Below are positions 32,720-40,610 of a DNA stretch of 40,696 nucleotides, piece by piece (positions within the stretch are counted from its first letter, which is position 1; each line of letters starts with the position of its first letter). Under the pieces are notes generated by a model. It searched no databases. It was not told the origin of the DNA and saw only the letters and a list, made by a program, of their open reading frames with translations. The translations under genes were made by a program, and so were the position numbers. The stretch is from Methanosarcinaceae archaeon UBA470 (lineage in GTDB: Archaea > Halobacteriota > Methanosarcinia > Methanosarcinales > Methanosarcinaceae), in the NCBI GenBank assembly GCA_002508425.1, contig DAKU01000125.1, positions 1-40,696 of the forward strand, in the 5' to 3' direction.

Positions 32720-33724
32720 TTATCTTGCAAAAAAACTGGCTCCCATTTCTGTTGCTATTTGCTCACAGGTTTCAATATCAATCTCGGGGACTTTGACAAC
32801 TGTCATGCGGGTACTGATACCTGCAGCAATGCACTGGCGTGTAAATGTGAGCATAGCCTGATATGAACCGGCATATTTAGGTCTGCAAAGCTGGTTATAC
32901 AGTTCCTCGTTCTGAGCATTCAGACTTATAGAGACTGCATCTAACCCTGCTTTTTTAAGTTCTCCCACAACGTCGATGCCAGGATTTATTAATGCTGCAT
33001 GGCCATTGGTATCAAGACGTACCTTTATTCCCTGCTCATGCAGCCATTTTGTGATAGCAAGCAGAATTGAAAAACTGGCAGTTGGCTCGCCAAAACCCGT
33101 AAAGACAATTTCCTTATATTTATGCAGGTCCAGAGAATGGAGGTGGCTGAGCATTTCTTCAAGGGTTGGATCTTTGGATAGCCATAGGTCATAGCCAAAT
33201 ACGCCGTCACATAAGTCCCTTATGCAGAAAGTACAGCTTGCACTGCACTTGTTAGTGATGTTCAGGTAGAGGTTATTGTGAACCTCATAGGCCAGAGTGT
33301 CCTTGTGCCCTTGAGGAAGGGTTCTATTAGTTTGAAGAATGTTTCCTATAACTGTTTTTATGTTATCACCCCTTTTATCCTCCCATATACCAGAAGGGAT
33401 TACAAAGCTTGTTTCCTTCACCGTGGATGGTATATCTTTAAGGAAATACATCTGGGCATTCATGCCGTTGTCCAGTTCCACTTCTGACTTGAAGTACCAG
33501 TTGCCTTCATACTCATCAAGCTTGCATAATAACTGCTTATCTATATTATATATTTCACCATTAATAAAAGATATGTTTCGATTCTGCAGTACACCTGGAA
33601 AGGGACCAAGATCTAACATCGCATATTTTTGGGATGTACGGGCTTTGCATATGAATACTGCATTTTCCATAAGATCATGGCTCACGCAGCCGCGCATTAA
33701 TGTGCCATATACAAAAATATACAT
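32720..33724 (-). CDS. Gamma-glutamylcyclotransferase-like / radical SAM fusion protein
   Basis: 334 residues joining two unrelated folds. Residues 1-97 are an AIG2/GGCT domain: YGTLM (6-10), a GEIYNID strand and LDEYEGN (69-75). A linker of about 45 residues follows. Residues 143-334 are a radical SAM domain with the cluster cysteines C160, C164 and C167 (CSASCTFC), a GFGEPTA segment and the LYLNITNKC lead-in typical of the TatD-linked radical SAM subfamily. The barrel is compact and lacks an auxiliary-cluster domain. It starts one base after the geranylgeranyl reductase stop. The substrate is unknown. The fusion suggests that a gamma-glutamyl or similar amide product is handled by both halves. 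Confidence 0.82.
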   Translation of the reverse strand: MYIFVYGTLMRGCVSHDLMENAVFICKARTSQKYAMLDLGPFPGVLQNRNISFINGEIYNIDKQLLCKLDEYEGNWYFKSEVELDNGMNAQMYFLKDIPSTVKETSFVIPSGIWEDKRGDNIKTVIGNILQTNRTLPQGHKDTLAYEVHNNLYLNITNKCSASCTFCIRDLCDGVFGYDLWLSKDPTLEEMLSHLHSLDLHKYKEIVFTGFGEPTASFSILLAITKWLHEQGIKVRLDTNGHAALINPGIDVVGELKKAGLDAVSISLNAQNEELYNQLCRPKYAGSYQAMLTFTRQCIAAGISTRMTVVKVPEIDIETCEQIATEMGASFFAR

Positions 33725-33725
33725 G

Positions 33726-34916
33726 TTAGCCCATACCCATGTTTAGTTTCTGAAGGGTTTTTTTCACGGGATCAGGCAACTGGCCGCATTGGATGGCTTT
33801 CATTTGTGTAGGGGAGATGGTCTTGATAGCCATGTTCATCATGCTATCCGAAAGCATGAGCTTATCCATTAATTTTCGTACGTAGACCGCAGTCTTTATT
33901 TCCATCCCCATTTGCACGCGCCACCTAGTATCATATTCTTCAAGTTTACATTTCCCTTCCAGAAAATCAGCAGCAGATTCTCCGGCAATTTTACCTCCAA
34001 CCATTGCTGTGGATATGCCTCCACCATTAGTGGCAATGAGATGACCAGCAGCATCTCCTGCAATGAGAGTGTCTTTTGTGGCAGTGGTCTTGGGTGCTCC
34101 TCCTACAGGTACAAGTCCCGAGATGACCGATAAGATGGTACCTTCCTTTAACTTTTCACTGGCAATAGGATGTTCATACATGAACCTGTTCAGATAATCT
34201 CTTGCACACATGTGTTCTGCAAAGAGAGCTTCCCGGATACCCACGCCAATATTAGCTCTGTCATCACCTTGGGATATAATCCAGGCATAGCCGCCGGGAA
34301 CATAATCTTTCCCAAAATACATTTCTACAGCTTCCTTATCTACATTTACACCTGATAGCTCATATTCGAATGCTGTGCTTATTCCCATGGGGTCTGGTTC
34401 TCTGAGCATGCCCTTTGACGCGGCGACCATTGAATTTGGACCATCCGCACCAATTATAACTTTTCCTTCTACTTCATATCTACCGAATGCTCCATCCATT
34501 GTCACTCTGGTCCCGGTCACTTCCAGCACATTGGTTGCGATGAGAAGGTGTGCACCTGCTTTTGCAGCAACCGTGGCAAGGTGCTTATCGAACCTGCGCC
34601 TGTCAAGTGCATTCCCCTGTACCTCAAAACCTTTAGATATGCCATTGGGTGCTATGAACCGCTGAAAAGAAGTTGTAGCATGTACGCAACTGGAAGGGTA
34701 TTCCTCAAGTGTGAAAGGAAGGTGTGCACCTGGAATTAGTTCCTGAAGTGTTTCAAGATGTGGCAGGAAGCCACCACATTGCAGGGGAACACCGATATCT
34801 TTTTTCTTATCGACCAATAGAACAGACATACCACGCTGGGCTGCATAGGTAGCGGCAGTGGAACCGGCAGGGCCAGCTCCTATTACAATGATATCATAGG
34901 ATTTTTCAGGTATCAT
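33726..34916 (-). CDS. Geranylgeranyl reductase family FAD protein
   Basis: 396 residues. The N-terminal dinucleotide-binding motif is GAGPAGS (13-19) with the ESTxVDK-type second strand LLVDKKKD. The family segment CGGFLPH lies near 47-53, GADGPNS near 154-160, and AGDAAGHLIATNGGGI near 286-301. The enzyme reduces the prenyl double bonds of archaeal ether lipids (digeranylgeranylglycerophospholipid reductase type) or another isoprenoid. It is the first gene of a two-gene operon with the radical SAM fusion and is divergently transcribed from the gene at 35051. Confidence 0.88.
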   Translation of the reverse strand: MIPEKSYDIIVIGAGPAGSTAATYAAQRGMSVLLVDKKKDIGVPLQCGGFLPHLETLQELIPGAHLPFTLEEYPSSCVHATTSFQRFIAPNGISKGFEVQGNALDRRRFDKHLATVAAKAGAHLLIATNVLEVTGTRVTMDGAFGRYEVEGKVIIGADGPNSMVAASKGMLREPDPMGISTAFEYELSGVNVDKEAVEMYFGKDYVPGGYAWIISQGDDRANIGVGIREALFAEHMCARDYLNRFMYEHPIASEKLKEGTILSVISGLVPVGGAPKTTATKDTLIAGDAAGHLIATNGGGISTAMVGGKIAGESAADFLEGKCKLEEYDTRWRVQMGMEIKTAVYVRKLMDKLMLSDSMMNMAIKTISPTQMKAIQCGQLPDPVKKTLQKLNMGMG

Positions 34917-35050
34917 ATATCTCAGTGATTTATTTGGGAATAGAAGAGTGATTCATGTTATTTAACAATTGAGCACTAGACCTTACAATTGATACTCATA
35001 TTTCCTTTTTATTCGACATCTTAATATGTCCTCTATAACAAGAGAAAAGG

Positions 35051-35782
35051 ATGGCACAGATGGAAGATGTAGTGAATTGTTGGCTAGTGAATACCGGATA
35101 TTGTGGAAAGAGAGCAGATGCTTGTCTGGAACAGGGAGTCATTACATTCAACATTGAGATCCATCTGATGGACGAATTCAGCGATGAGATATTTAATCTG
35201 AAATACATTGATACAAAAAGTTCTAACTTTGAATACCTGAGAGAAGAATACAAGAAAATGGACAGTAAGTTTAGAGCAAAACTTGAAGAAGAATTCGAAA
35301 AGATCCATTTGCCTGAAGGCTCTCCGGAAGAACTACAACGATATCAGATGGAACTTCTCATATCCAAACTGAACGACCTGAAAGAAGAAGCGAGACTTTT
35401 GCGGGAAACCATGAGAGAGTTTGACAGGTTTGAAAAACATGAACGCATAACAGAACTCATACGATCTCGCTTGTGCTACATAGGGGAAACACGACTTAAT
35501 AAGTGGTCTGAGGCTATATTTTGTTTTGCTAACGACATACATATTGGTGACCTGGTCGTCATGCCTCTTGCGGAAGAGGATTTCTTCGCTGTGGGAAAAG
35601 TAAGAGGCATCTATGAATATGTGGAAAATGCTCTTGACCTTCATCATGTAAGGGATGTTACTTGGATAACAGAAAGGATATATTTTCCTCAACTGGCAAA
35701 AGTTGTTGATGTTTCGAAGGGAATTGTGCTAGTAGAAGGGGAATTGAGAGTTTCCTTGTTGGCAATGCTTAACAAGCACTGA
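35051..35782 (+). CDS. Orphan PUA/EVE-like protein resembling the N-terminus of Mrr-like nucleases
   Basis: 243 residues. The start (VNCWLVNTGYCGKRADACLEQGVITFN) and the C-terminal half (AIFCFANDIHIGDLVVMPLAEEDFFAVGKVRGIYEY, about 155-195, then HHVRDVTWI) resemble the N-terminal domain of COG4127-type Mrr-like restriction proteins. The two parts are split by a charged, probably coiled-coil insertion (about 65-145). No nuclease domain follows. Such domains may read modified bases or RNA. The start at 35051 is taken; an ATG at 35060 has better Shine-Dalgarno spacing. No methylase or helicase is adjacent. The assignment is tentative. Confidence 0.6.
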   Translation: MAQMEDVVNCWLVNTGYCGKRADACLEQGVITFNIEIHLMDEFSDEIFNLKYIDTKSSNFEYLREEYKKMDSKFRAKLEEEFEKIHLPEGSPEELQRYQMELLISKLNDLKEEARLLRETMREFDRFEKHERITELIRSRLCYIGETRLNKWSEAIFCFANDIHIGDLVVMPLAEEDFFAVGKVRGIYEYVENALDLHHVRDVTWITERIYFPQLAKVVDVSKGIVLVEGELRVSLLAMLNKH

Positions 35783-35857
35783 CTTGTTGTAATAAACTTA
35801 TTTTAAATAGCTGGCATAATTGCTACCTTATTTTTGAGATAACTGTCAGACATCCAA

Positions 35858-35870
35858 AATATATAAATAC
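35858..35870 (+). promoter_or_regulatory. Putative TATA box of the chemoreceptor gene
   Basis: AAATATATAAATA lies about 60 bases before the TTG start, predicting a leader of about 35 bases that contains a GGTGAG ribosome-binding site. Confidence 0.4.
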
Positions 35871-35925
35871 ATAGTAATATAATAATGAGTGTTATGTAGC
35901 ATATATATTTTTTGAAGGTGAGATT

Positions 35926-38019
35926 TTGAAACTCGAAAATATCAATTTAAAAACAAAATTATTGTTCTATATAATTGTTAGCGCTACTCTTGTGATGGCT
36001 ATTTCCAGTTACTTGACCATTAATGATGCAACAGTAGAACTGGGAAACCTAGCTCACGAAGAGGCTGCAGCGAGTGCTGAAGCTTATGCCAATGATTATG
36101 ACGGAAACATGCAGACATATGTTTCAATGGGTAAAACCCTGGCTTCAAATATGGCAAATTATGATTCTGGCAACAGGGATGAAGTAAGCTCAATGGTCAA
36201 AAACCTTTTAGTAACAACTCCCGGTGCTCTTGGAACATATGTGGCATTTGAACCTAATGCATTTGATGGAAGAGACAATGAATATGCTAATACCGCAACT
36301 TATGGTTCTACTGGAAAGTTTGCACCATATTGGAATACTCTTACTGGTTCAGTTGTATTAGACCCATTGATAGACTACGAAACAAGCGATTATTACCTAA
36401 CACCGAAAGCACTTCAACAATCAGTAGTTATGGAGCCTTTTTTGTATGAAGGCGTGTTAATGGTAAGCTATATCTCCCCTATAGTGAAAGATGGGAAATT
36501 CATAGGCATTAGCGGTATGGATGCCTCTCTTAATTCCATTGATGAAGAAATGTCAAAGGTCAAAGTATACGACACCGGTTATGCTTTTATGACCAGTAAA
36601 AAAGGTGTGTTCCTTTCTCATCCAACTAACAAAGACTGGATAGGAACAAAGTCCTTAACAGATATTGGTGCTTCTGGATTTGACCAGATGGCAGCAGATA
36701 TAGCCGCTGGCAAATCGGGATATATTAGAACTCTTGATCCGGTCACCGGAGTAGATACTAACATGTTCTATGCACCAATAAAATCATCCGGGTTTGCATT
36801 TGTGATGGTAGTTCCAGAAGATGAGTTGATGGCAGGAGTAACAGACCTGCGAAACCAGCTAATTATTATTTCAGTAGCAGCAGTGGGTTTCATGGCAGCT
36901 GTAGCTTATCTGATAGCAAGAAACATAAATGGACCGATCAACAAAATTGTATGTGATTTCAAAAAAATATCAGACAGTGCGGTGGAAGGAAAACTTGACC
37001 TAAGAGCCGATACTAATGTTCTAGTGGACTTCAAGGAAATTCCGGCCGGACTGAATCATATTATGGATAATATGAATAAGATGGTCAGAATGATAGGAGT
37101 AAGTGCTGCCAATATCGCTGCTTCTGCCCAGGAAATATCTGCCGCATCTGAGGAAATGACAGCTTCTTCAACTGAGGTTTCAACTACTGTTGCAGAGATA
37201 GCCAAAGGTTCGAGCAATCAGTCTCAGAAAACTGAAGAGGTTTCTAGGGCCATGAACGATATGACCCAGAGCGTGCAGGAGATCGCCACGAATGCCCAGA
37301 AAGCTGCAGAAACAGCAATAACGGCCAGTGAGACAATTAAGGATGTAGGTGTACAATCCAAAAATCTTATAGTACAGATGAGTTCTATACAGTCAGCTGT
37401 AGGCGAATCTGCAAATGTGATCCGTGAACTGGACATGAAGTCTAAACAAATTGACGAAATTGTCAACCTTATTACTAATATTGCAGATCAAACAAACCTA
37501 CTTGCACTTAATGCAGCCATTGAGGCAGCGAGAGCCGGTGAACATGGCAGAGGATTTGCAGTTGTTGCTGACGAGGTCAGGAAGCTGGCAGAAGAATCAC
37601 GTGATGCTGCAAAGGAGATAGCTTCTCTAATCAAGGAGATACAGGTTGGTACTGAGAACGCAGTGGAAGCAATGGATAAAGGTACTGGTCAGGTGAATAC
37701 TGGTTCCAAAGCTCTTTCTGATACTGTACAGGCTGTGCAGTCCATCGTAGAGGGAAGTGGAAAGGTGGCACTTATGGCACAGGATATTGCTGCTGCTGCA
37801 CAGGAGCAGTCTGCCAGTATTGAGGAAATCACTTCTTCGGTGGAAGAGATCTCAGCTATTTCAGAGCAATCGGCGGCAGGTACACAGCAAGCTTCTGCGG
37901 CTGTAGAAGAGCAGACATCTTCCATGCAGGAACTCGCTAAGTCAGCTCAGGAACTTGCAAAGCTTTCCGAGGATATGCAGACCTATGTGGCTCGCTTTTC
38001 ATTGAAGGCCGAGGAGTAG
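35926..38019 (+). CDS. Methyl-accepting chemotaxis protein with Cache sensor
   Basis: 697 residues. Membrane helix 1 (about 8-28) and helix 2 (about 306-330) enclose an extracellular dCache ligand-binding domain, then a HAMP domain (about 330-385) and a long coiled-coil signalling domain. The conserved tip LLALNAAIEAARAGEHGRGFAVVADEVRKLAEES lies near 525-558. It would sense small molecules outside the cell and control CheA. The TTG start at 35926 is supported by GAAGGTGAG just upstream and by the first membrane helix following directly. No che or archaellum gene is in the window. Confidence 0.93.
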   Translation: MKLENINLKTKLLFYIIVSATLVMAISSYLTINDATVELGNLAHEEAAASAEAYANDYDGNMQTYVSMGKTLASNMANYDSGNRDEVSSMVKNLLVTTPGALGTYVAFEPNAFDGRDNEYANTATYGSTGKFAPYWNTLTGSVVLDPLIDYETSDYYLTPKALQQSVVMEPFLYEGVLMVSYISPIVKDGKFIGISGMDASLNSIDEEMSKVKVYDTGYAFMTSKKGVFLSHPTNKDWIGTKSLTDIGASGFDQMAADIAAGKSGYIRTLDPVTGVDTNMFYAPIKSSGFAFVMVVPEDELMAGVTDLRNQLIIISVAAVGFMAAVAYLIARNINGPINKIVCDFKKISDSAVEGKLDLRADTNVLVDFKEIPAGLNHIMDNMNKMVRMIGVSAANIAASAQEISAASEEMTASSTEVSTTVAEIAKGSSNQSQKTEEVSRAMNDMTQSVQEIATNAQKAAETAITASETIKDVGVQSKNLIVQMSSIQSAVGESANVIRELDMKSKQIDEIVNLITNIADQTNLLALNAAIEAARAGEHGRGFAVVADEVRKLAEESRDAAKEIASLIKEIQVGTENAVEAMDKGTGQVNTGSKALSDTVQAVQSIVEGSGKVALMAQDIAAAAQEQSASIEEITSSVEEISAISEQSAAGTQQASAAVEEQTSSMQELAKSAQELAKLSEDMQTYVARFSLKAEE

Positions 38020-38050
38020 GGCTCTAAAATCCCTACTTACTTTTCTTTTT
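38016..38050 (+). terminator. Hairpin terminator of the chemoreceptor gene
   Basis: GTAGGG (38016-38021), overlapping the stop codon, pairs with CCCTAC (38031-38036) around nine bases and is followed by the T-rich TTACTTTTCTTTTTAT. Confidence 0.6.
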
Positions 38051-38215
38051 ATAGAATATTTTCATTTCAATTCTTTTTGTTTGTGGTTCCTACCTCCTTT
38101 TCCTCAATGTGATCTTTTACTCCGCTTTGCTGGCAAAAAGTTCTTAAAGGCATAGGAGTATAGCAGAGACACTTTTATTCATAATTACATTAATCAAAAA
38201 ATAGAGTTGATATAC

Positions 38216-38956
38216 GTGGCAATAGAGAAAGGAGATTTCATAAAGATAGCATATACCGGAAGGTTCGAGGACGGACAGGTCTTTGATACTACAAATGAGG
38301 AACTTGCAAAAGAGAATGGCATCTTTAATCCACGCGGCATGTATGGTGGAGATGTGGTCATAGTTGGTTCCGGTCATACCATTAGAGGTCTGGATGAGGA
38401 CTTTATAGGCAAGGAAGTAGGATACACTGGAAGCCTAGAGATCCCACCGGAGAAGGCATTTGGGGTACACAATCCTTCACTTGTGGAGTCAATCTCTATC
38501 ACTAAGGTGGCAACACAGCTTAAGGACACCCGCCCATACCCTGGTATGGAGGTAGAAGTTGACGGGAAGAAGGGTGTTGTGCAAAAGATCATCGGCCGCA
38601 GGCTGCGTGTGGACTTTAACCATGCTCTTTCCGGCAGGACTGTCACATACGAGTACACCATTGAGAAGAAGCTTGAAGAACCAATGGAAAAGGCAAAAGG
38701 ACTTATGTCCCTTTACACCGGTGCTTCAAACATGGATATGGAGATCACTTCTGAACTGATCCGTGTAATTATACCCATTGAGTTCAGCTTCAATCAGAGA
38801 TGGCTCATCTCCAAGGGTCGTATAGCTCACGAGCTCATAGAAAACCTAGGCATACCAAACCTGGAATTCGTGGAGAAATACCCATACATTACCAAGAACA
38901 CTGAAGTTGAAGCTGAAGAGGCTGAAGCTTCTGAGGAAGACGAAAGCGAAGAGTAA
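38216..38956 (+). CDS. FKBP-type peptidyl-prolyl isomerase (SlyD-like, long archaeal form)
   Basis: About 246 residues. The FKBP domain (about 1-90) starts IEKGDFIKIAYTGRFEDGQVFDTT and is interrupted by the chaperone-type insert-in-flap domain (about 90-135, PYPGMEVEVDGKKGVVQKIIGRRLRVDFNHALSG, as in SlyD). A C-terminal extension (about 155-235) is typical of archaeal long FKBPs, and the tail is strongly acidic. It catalyses prolyl isomerisation and aids folding. The GTG at 38216 is preferred by homology; a TTG at 38207 is in frame. Confidence 0.9.
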   Translation: MAIEKGDFIKIAYTGRFEDGQVFDTTNEELAKENGIFNPRGMYGGDVVIVGSGHTIRGLDEDFIGKEVGYTGSLEIPPEKAFGVHNPSLVESISITKVATQLKDTRPYPGMEVEVDGKKGVVQKIIGRRLRVDFNHALSGRTVTYEYTIEKKLEEPMEKAKGLMSLYTGASNMDMEITSELIRVIIPIEFSFNQRWLISKGRIAHELIENLGIPNLEFVEKYPYITKNTEVEAEEAEASEEDESEE

Positions 38957-38980
38957 TACTCTTCGTTTCCCTTATATTTT
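38947..38980 (+). terminator. Hairpin terminator of the FKBP gene
   Basis: CGAAGAGTA (38947-38955) and TACTCTTCG (38957-38965) are perfect complements around one base, and the repeat spans the stop codon. A T-rich tail (TTTCCCTTATATTTT) follows. Confidence 0.6.
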
Positions 38981-39056
38981 CAAGTATCACCGCGTCATCT
39001 AATCAAAAGTCTTATATTCAAAAGTGGTATTAAGGATATCACACGCATTGAAACGT

Positions 39057-39142
39057 GCTGAGGTAGCCAAGTGGACTACGGCGCCGGTCTTGAAAACCGG
39101 TAGTGCTAACGCGCTGCGGGAGTTCGAATCTCCCCCTCAGCG
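39057..39142 (+). tRNA. tRNA-Ser (TGA anticodon)
   Basis: An 86-base class II tRNA. The acceptor stem GCTGAGG (39057-39063) pairs with CCTCAGC (39135-39141), followed by the discriminator G. The anticodon loop CTTGAAA within CCGGT...ACCGG gives anticodon TGA, which reads UCN serine codons. A long variable arm follows, and the T loop is TTCGAAT. CCA is not encoded. Its 3' end borders a recombinase remnant and may be the attachment site of a former integrated element. Confidence 0.95.
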
Positions 39143-39221
39143 TTTAAACAGCAGTTAAACGCTTACATTACTTTTATCCACCAAACTAAGGGAATTAAAA
39201 GGTGTAAAGGAGTGTAAGCAC

Positions 39222-39530
39222 ATGGACATTCAGCTGTATGACTATCCTAAAAGAATTTTTTCTATTGAAAAGAATATCCTTGAAGCGTCGTATCCAGACA
39301 AAAACAAGGAACTAATTTTTGATTTTGAAAATATGCCTATATGCAGAGGGCATATCAAATGCAAGTGTTTTTAGGTATGAGGAAAAGTTAAAGTTCGGAG
39401 AGTCTTTTCAAAAGCCTCTGTTACCTCCAATCGGATGGATCGCTCCGAAGGATTCGTTATCATCGATAGAAATCAAACCTGTCAAACTATTATGGAGATG
39501 TATCATATCAGTTGCACATCTATCATCGGG
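39222..39530 (+). pseudogene. Tyrosine recombinase (integrase) remnant, frameshifted and truncated
   Basis: An ATG at 39222 with AAGGAG upstream opens a 50-residue frame beginning MDIQLYDYPKRIFSIEKNIL, which looks like the SAM-like N-terminal domain of archaeal XerC/D-type integrases. It runs to a stop at 39372. At about 39335 the family-like sequence continues in the next frame (CLYAEGISNASVFRYEEKLKFGE), which points to a one-base loss. After about 39410 the resemblance fades, and the catalytic R...HxxR...Y domain is absent. Its position 80 bases after a tRNA-Ser gene is typical of integrated elements. The family call rests on my recall of N-terminal sequences. Confidence 0.6.
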
Positions 39531-39704
39531 CTAATATGGCGATTTCTTAAAAGCTTCCAGTATATCATCTGTTATCCCATTTCCAACCCGTACTATGGCA
39601 TCACATAATATCAGGAAAGCTTCCTTCTGTTCACTCGTCATAACATCCATAGACTCATCAAGCTCGCGTTGAGTTCTATTGTATCTGATATTTATCCTAC
39701 CCAT
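39531..39704 (-). CDS. Small hypothetical protein beside the integrase remnant
   Basis: A 57-residue ORF beginning MGRINIRYNRTQRELDE and ending ILEAFKKSPY. The ATG at 39704 has GAGGG six bases upstream; another ATG at 39710 is in frame. The middle (MTSEQKEAFLILCDAIVRVGNGITDDILEAF) is amphipathic helix. I do not recognise it. It lies back to back with the integrase remnant and could be cargo of the lost element. Confidence 0.5.
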   Translation of the reverse strand: MGRINIRYNRTQRELDESMDVMTSEQKEAFLILCDAIVRVGNGITDDILEAFKKSPY

Positions 39705-39973
39705 ATTCATCCCTCTTCAAACAACCGATAGGGAAATACCATTATACAATATATCATATAAACGTACCTATTGCCTTCGGCCGTTACTGTTTTTACTCTA
39801 TTTTAATATTTTGAGATGACTGTGATCAGAGAACATAAAAAGAAGTACATACTATTCCTAAGAATTATACTATCTTTAGAGAAAATTAATAGGAACAATA
39901 TTTAATAATATAGATAAATAGAAGTTCTATAAGTATTATCATAGGAGAAAGTCTGGATAATAGGTAATAACAC

Positions 39974-40114
39974 ATGAGTATGCAGAAAGAAATTCACGTT
40001 TTACACGAAGCTATAGAAGAGCTGGATGAGATGATAGATCGGCTATTGTACATCAAGAAGCAGAAGGAAGATGAGCTTCTGGAATTAAAAGAATCAGCAA
40101 ATGATATGCCATAG
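39974..40114 (+). CDS. Small coiled-coil protein
   Basis: A 46-residue ORF (MSMQKEIHVLHEAIEELDEM...), almost entirely charged helix with heptad-like spacing (IHVLHEAIEELDEMIDRLLYIK). GGAGAAAG lies upstream at about 39944-39951, some 20 bases before the ATG, so translation signals are only moderate. The function is unknown. Small coiled-coil ORFs are common in archaeal element remnants and regulators. Confidence 0.45.
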   Translation: MSMQKEIHVLHEAIEELDEMIDRLLYIKKQKEDELLELKESANDMP

Positions 40115-40153
40115 GCAAGAATCGGTTTAAATCAAATGTTTTTGTTATATTAA

Positions 40154-40237
40154 ATGGAATGCACTGTCCTTTTATTTTATGCTATCCTTCTCACAATAGT
40201 TTTTATTTTCTGGATACTCGTCGCAACTAGATACTAA
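40154..40237 (+). CDS. Possible 27-residue single-pass membrane peptide
   Basis: The frame encodes one hydrophobic helix (LLFYAILLTIVFIFWILVA) with a polar start and a basic/aromatic end. No clear Shine-Dalgarno sequence precedes the ATG. It could be a real micro-protein or a chance frame in AT-rich DNA. Confidence 0.25.
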   Translation: MECTVLLFYAILLTIVFIFWILVATRY

Positions 40238-40320
40238 AATTACATTCAATAGTCAGCAATGTCAATAACAGAAGTTTCAAACAAATGGTTAGCAAGTATA
40301 GTTCCCAAAAGAGAGGATTT

Positions 40321-40328
40321 CTATAAAA
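40321..40328 (+). promoter_or_regulatory. Putative TATA box of the small RNA candidate
   Basis: CTATAAAA lies about 26 bases before 40350, where a GC-rich structured segment begins. Confidence 0.35.
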
Positions 40329-40349
40329 CCAATATTAAAACATCATCTA

Positions 40350-40443
40350 TAGAGAGGAGAGAGGCCCGCCAGGGTTTGACGGGATGACGCATTTATGCAT
40401 TTATTCTGTGTTTGCCTGCAGGCTATGCCCCTCTAGGCATTTT
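40350..40443 (+). ncRNA. Candidate structured small RNA
   Basis: About 94 bases, markedly richer in G+C than the AT-rich surroundings and without a coding frame. Possible pairings: AGAGG (40360-40364) with CCTCT (40430-40434), or CCCG (40365-40368) with CGGG (40380-40383); ACGCA (40387-40391) with TGTGT across an internal loop; and a terminal ATGCC/GGCAT hairpin. A TATA-like box is well placed upstream. I do not recognise a known RNA family, and there are no clear C/D or H/ACA boxes. It lies 168 bases before the DUF1699 start, with another TATA box between, so it is probably a separate transcript rather than a leader. Confidence 0.4.
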
Positions 40444-40445
40444 AA
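40425..40445 (+). terminator. Terminator-like hairpin of the small RNA candidate
   Basis: ATGCC (40425-40429) pairs with GGCAT (40436-40440) around CCTCTA and is followed by TTTTAAA. This would give a defined 3' end. Confidence 0.4.
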
Positions 40446-40545
40446 ACATTTCCAATTGACTATATTATGTCTTTGCTGTTATCGGTTCTGAGCATTGTCA
40501 CCATTATAAGAGTACCACAATTCAAAAAACTTTAAATATAATAAA

Positions 40546-40558
40546 CTATATATAAATA
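40546..40558 (+). promoter_or_regulatory. Putative TATA box of the DUF1699 gene
   Basis: CTATATATAAATA is centred about 59 bases before the ATG at 40611, predicting a leader of about 33 bases that ends in GAGAGGATAAAGG. The rest of 40444-40545 shows no gene. Confidence 0.45.
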
Positions 40559-40610
40559 TCGTGAAGGTAAATTACTCACGTGTTAGAACCATATTCTGAG
40601 AGGATAAAGG

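Noticed and set aside
39118..39142. Second copy of the tRNA-Ser 3' end that would close an integrated element
   Set aside because: No copy was noticed between the tRNA and the window end, so the other edge is either outside the window or lost.
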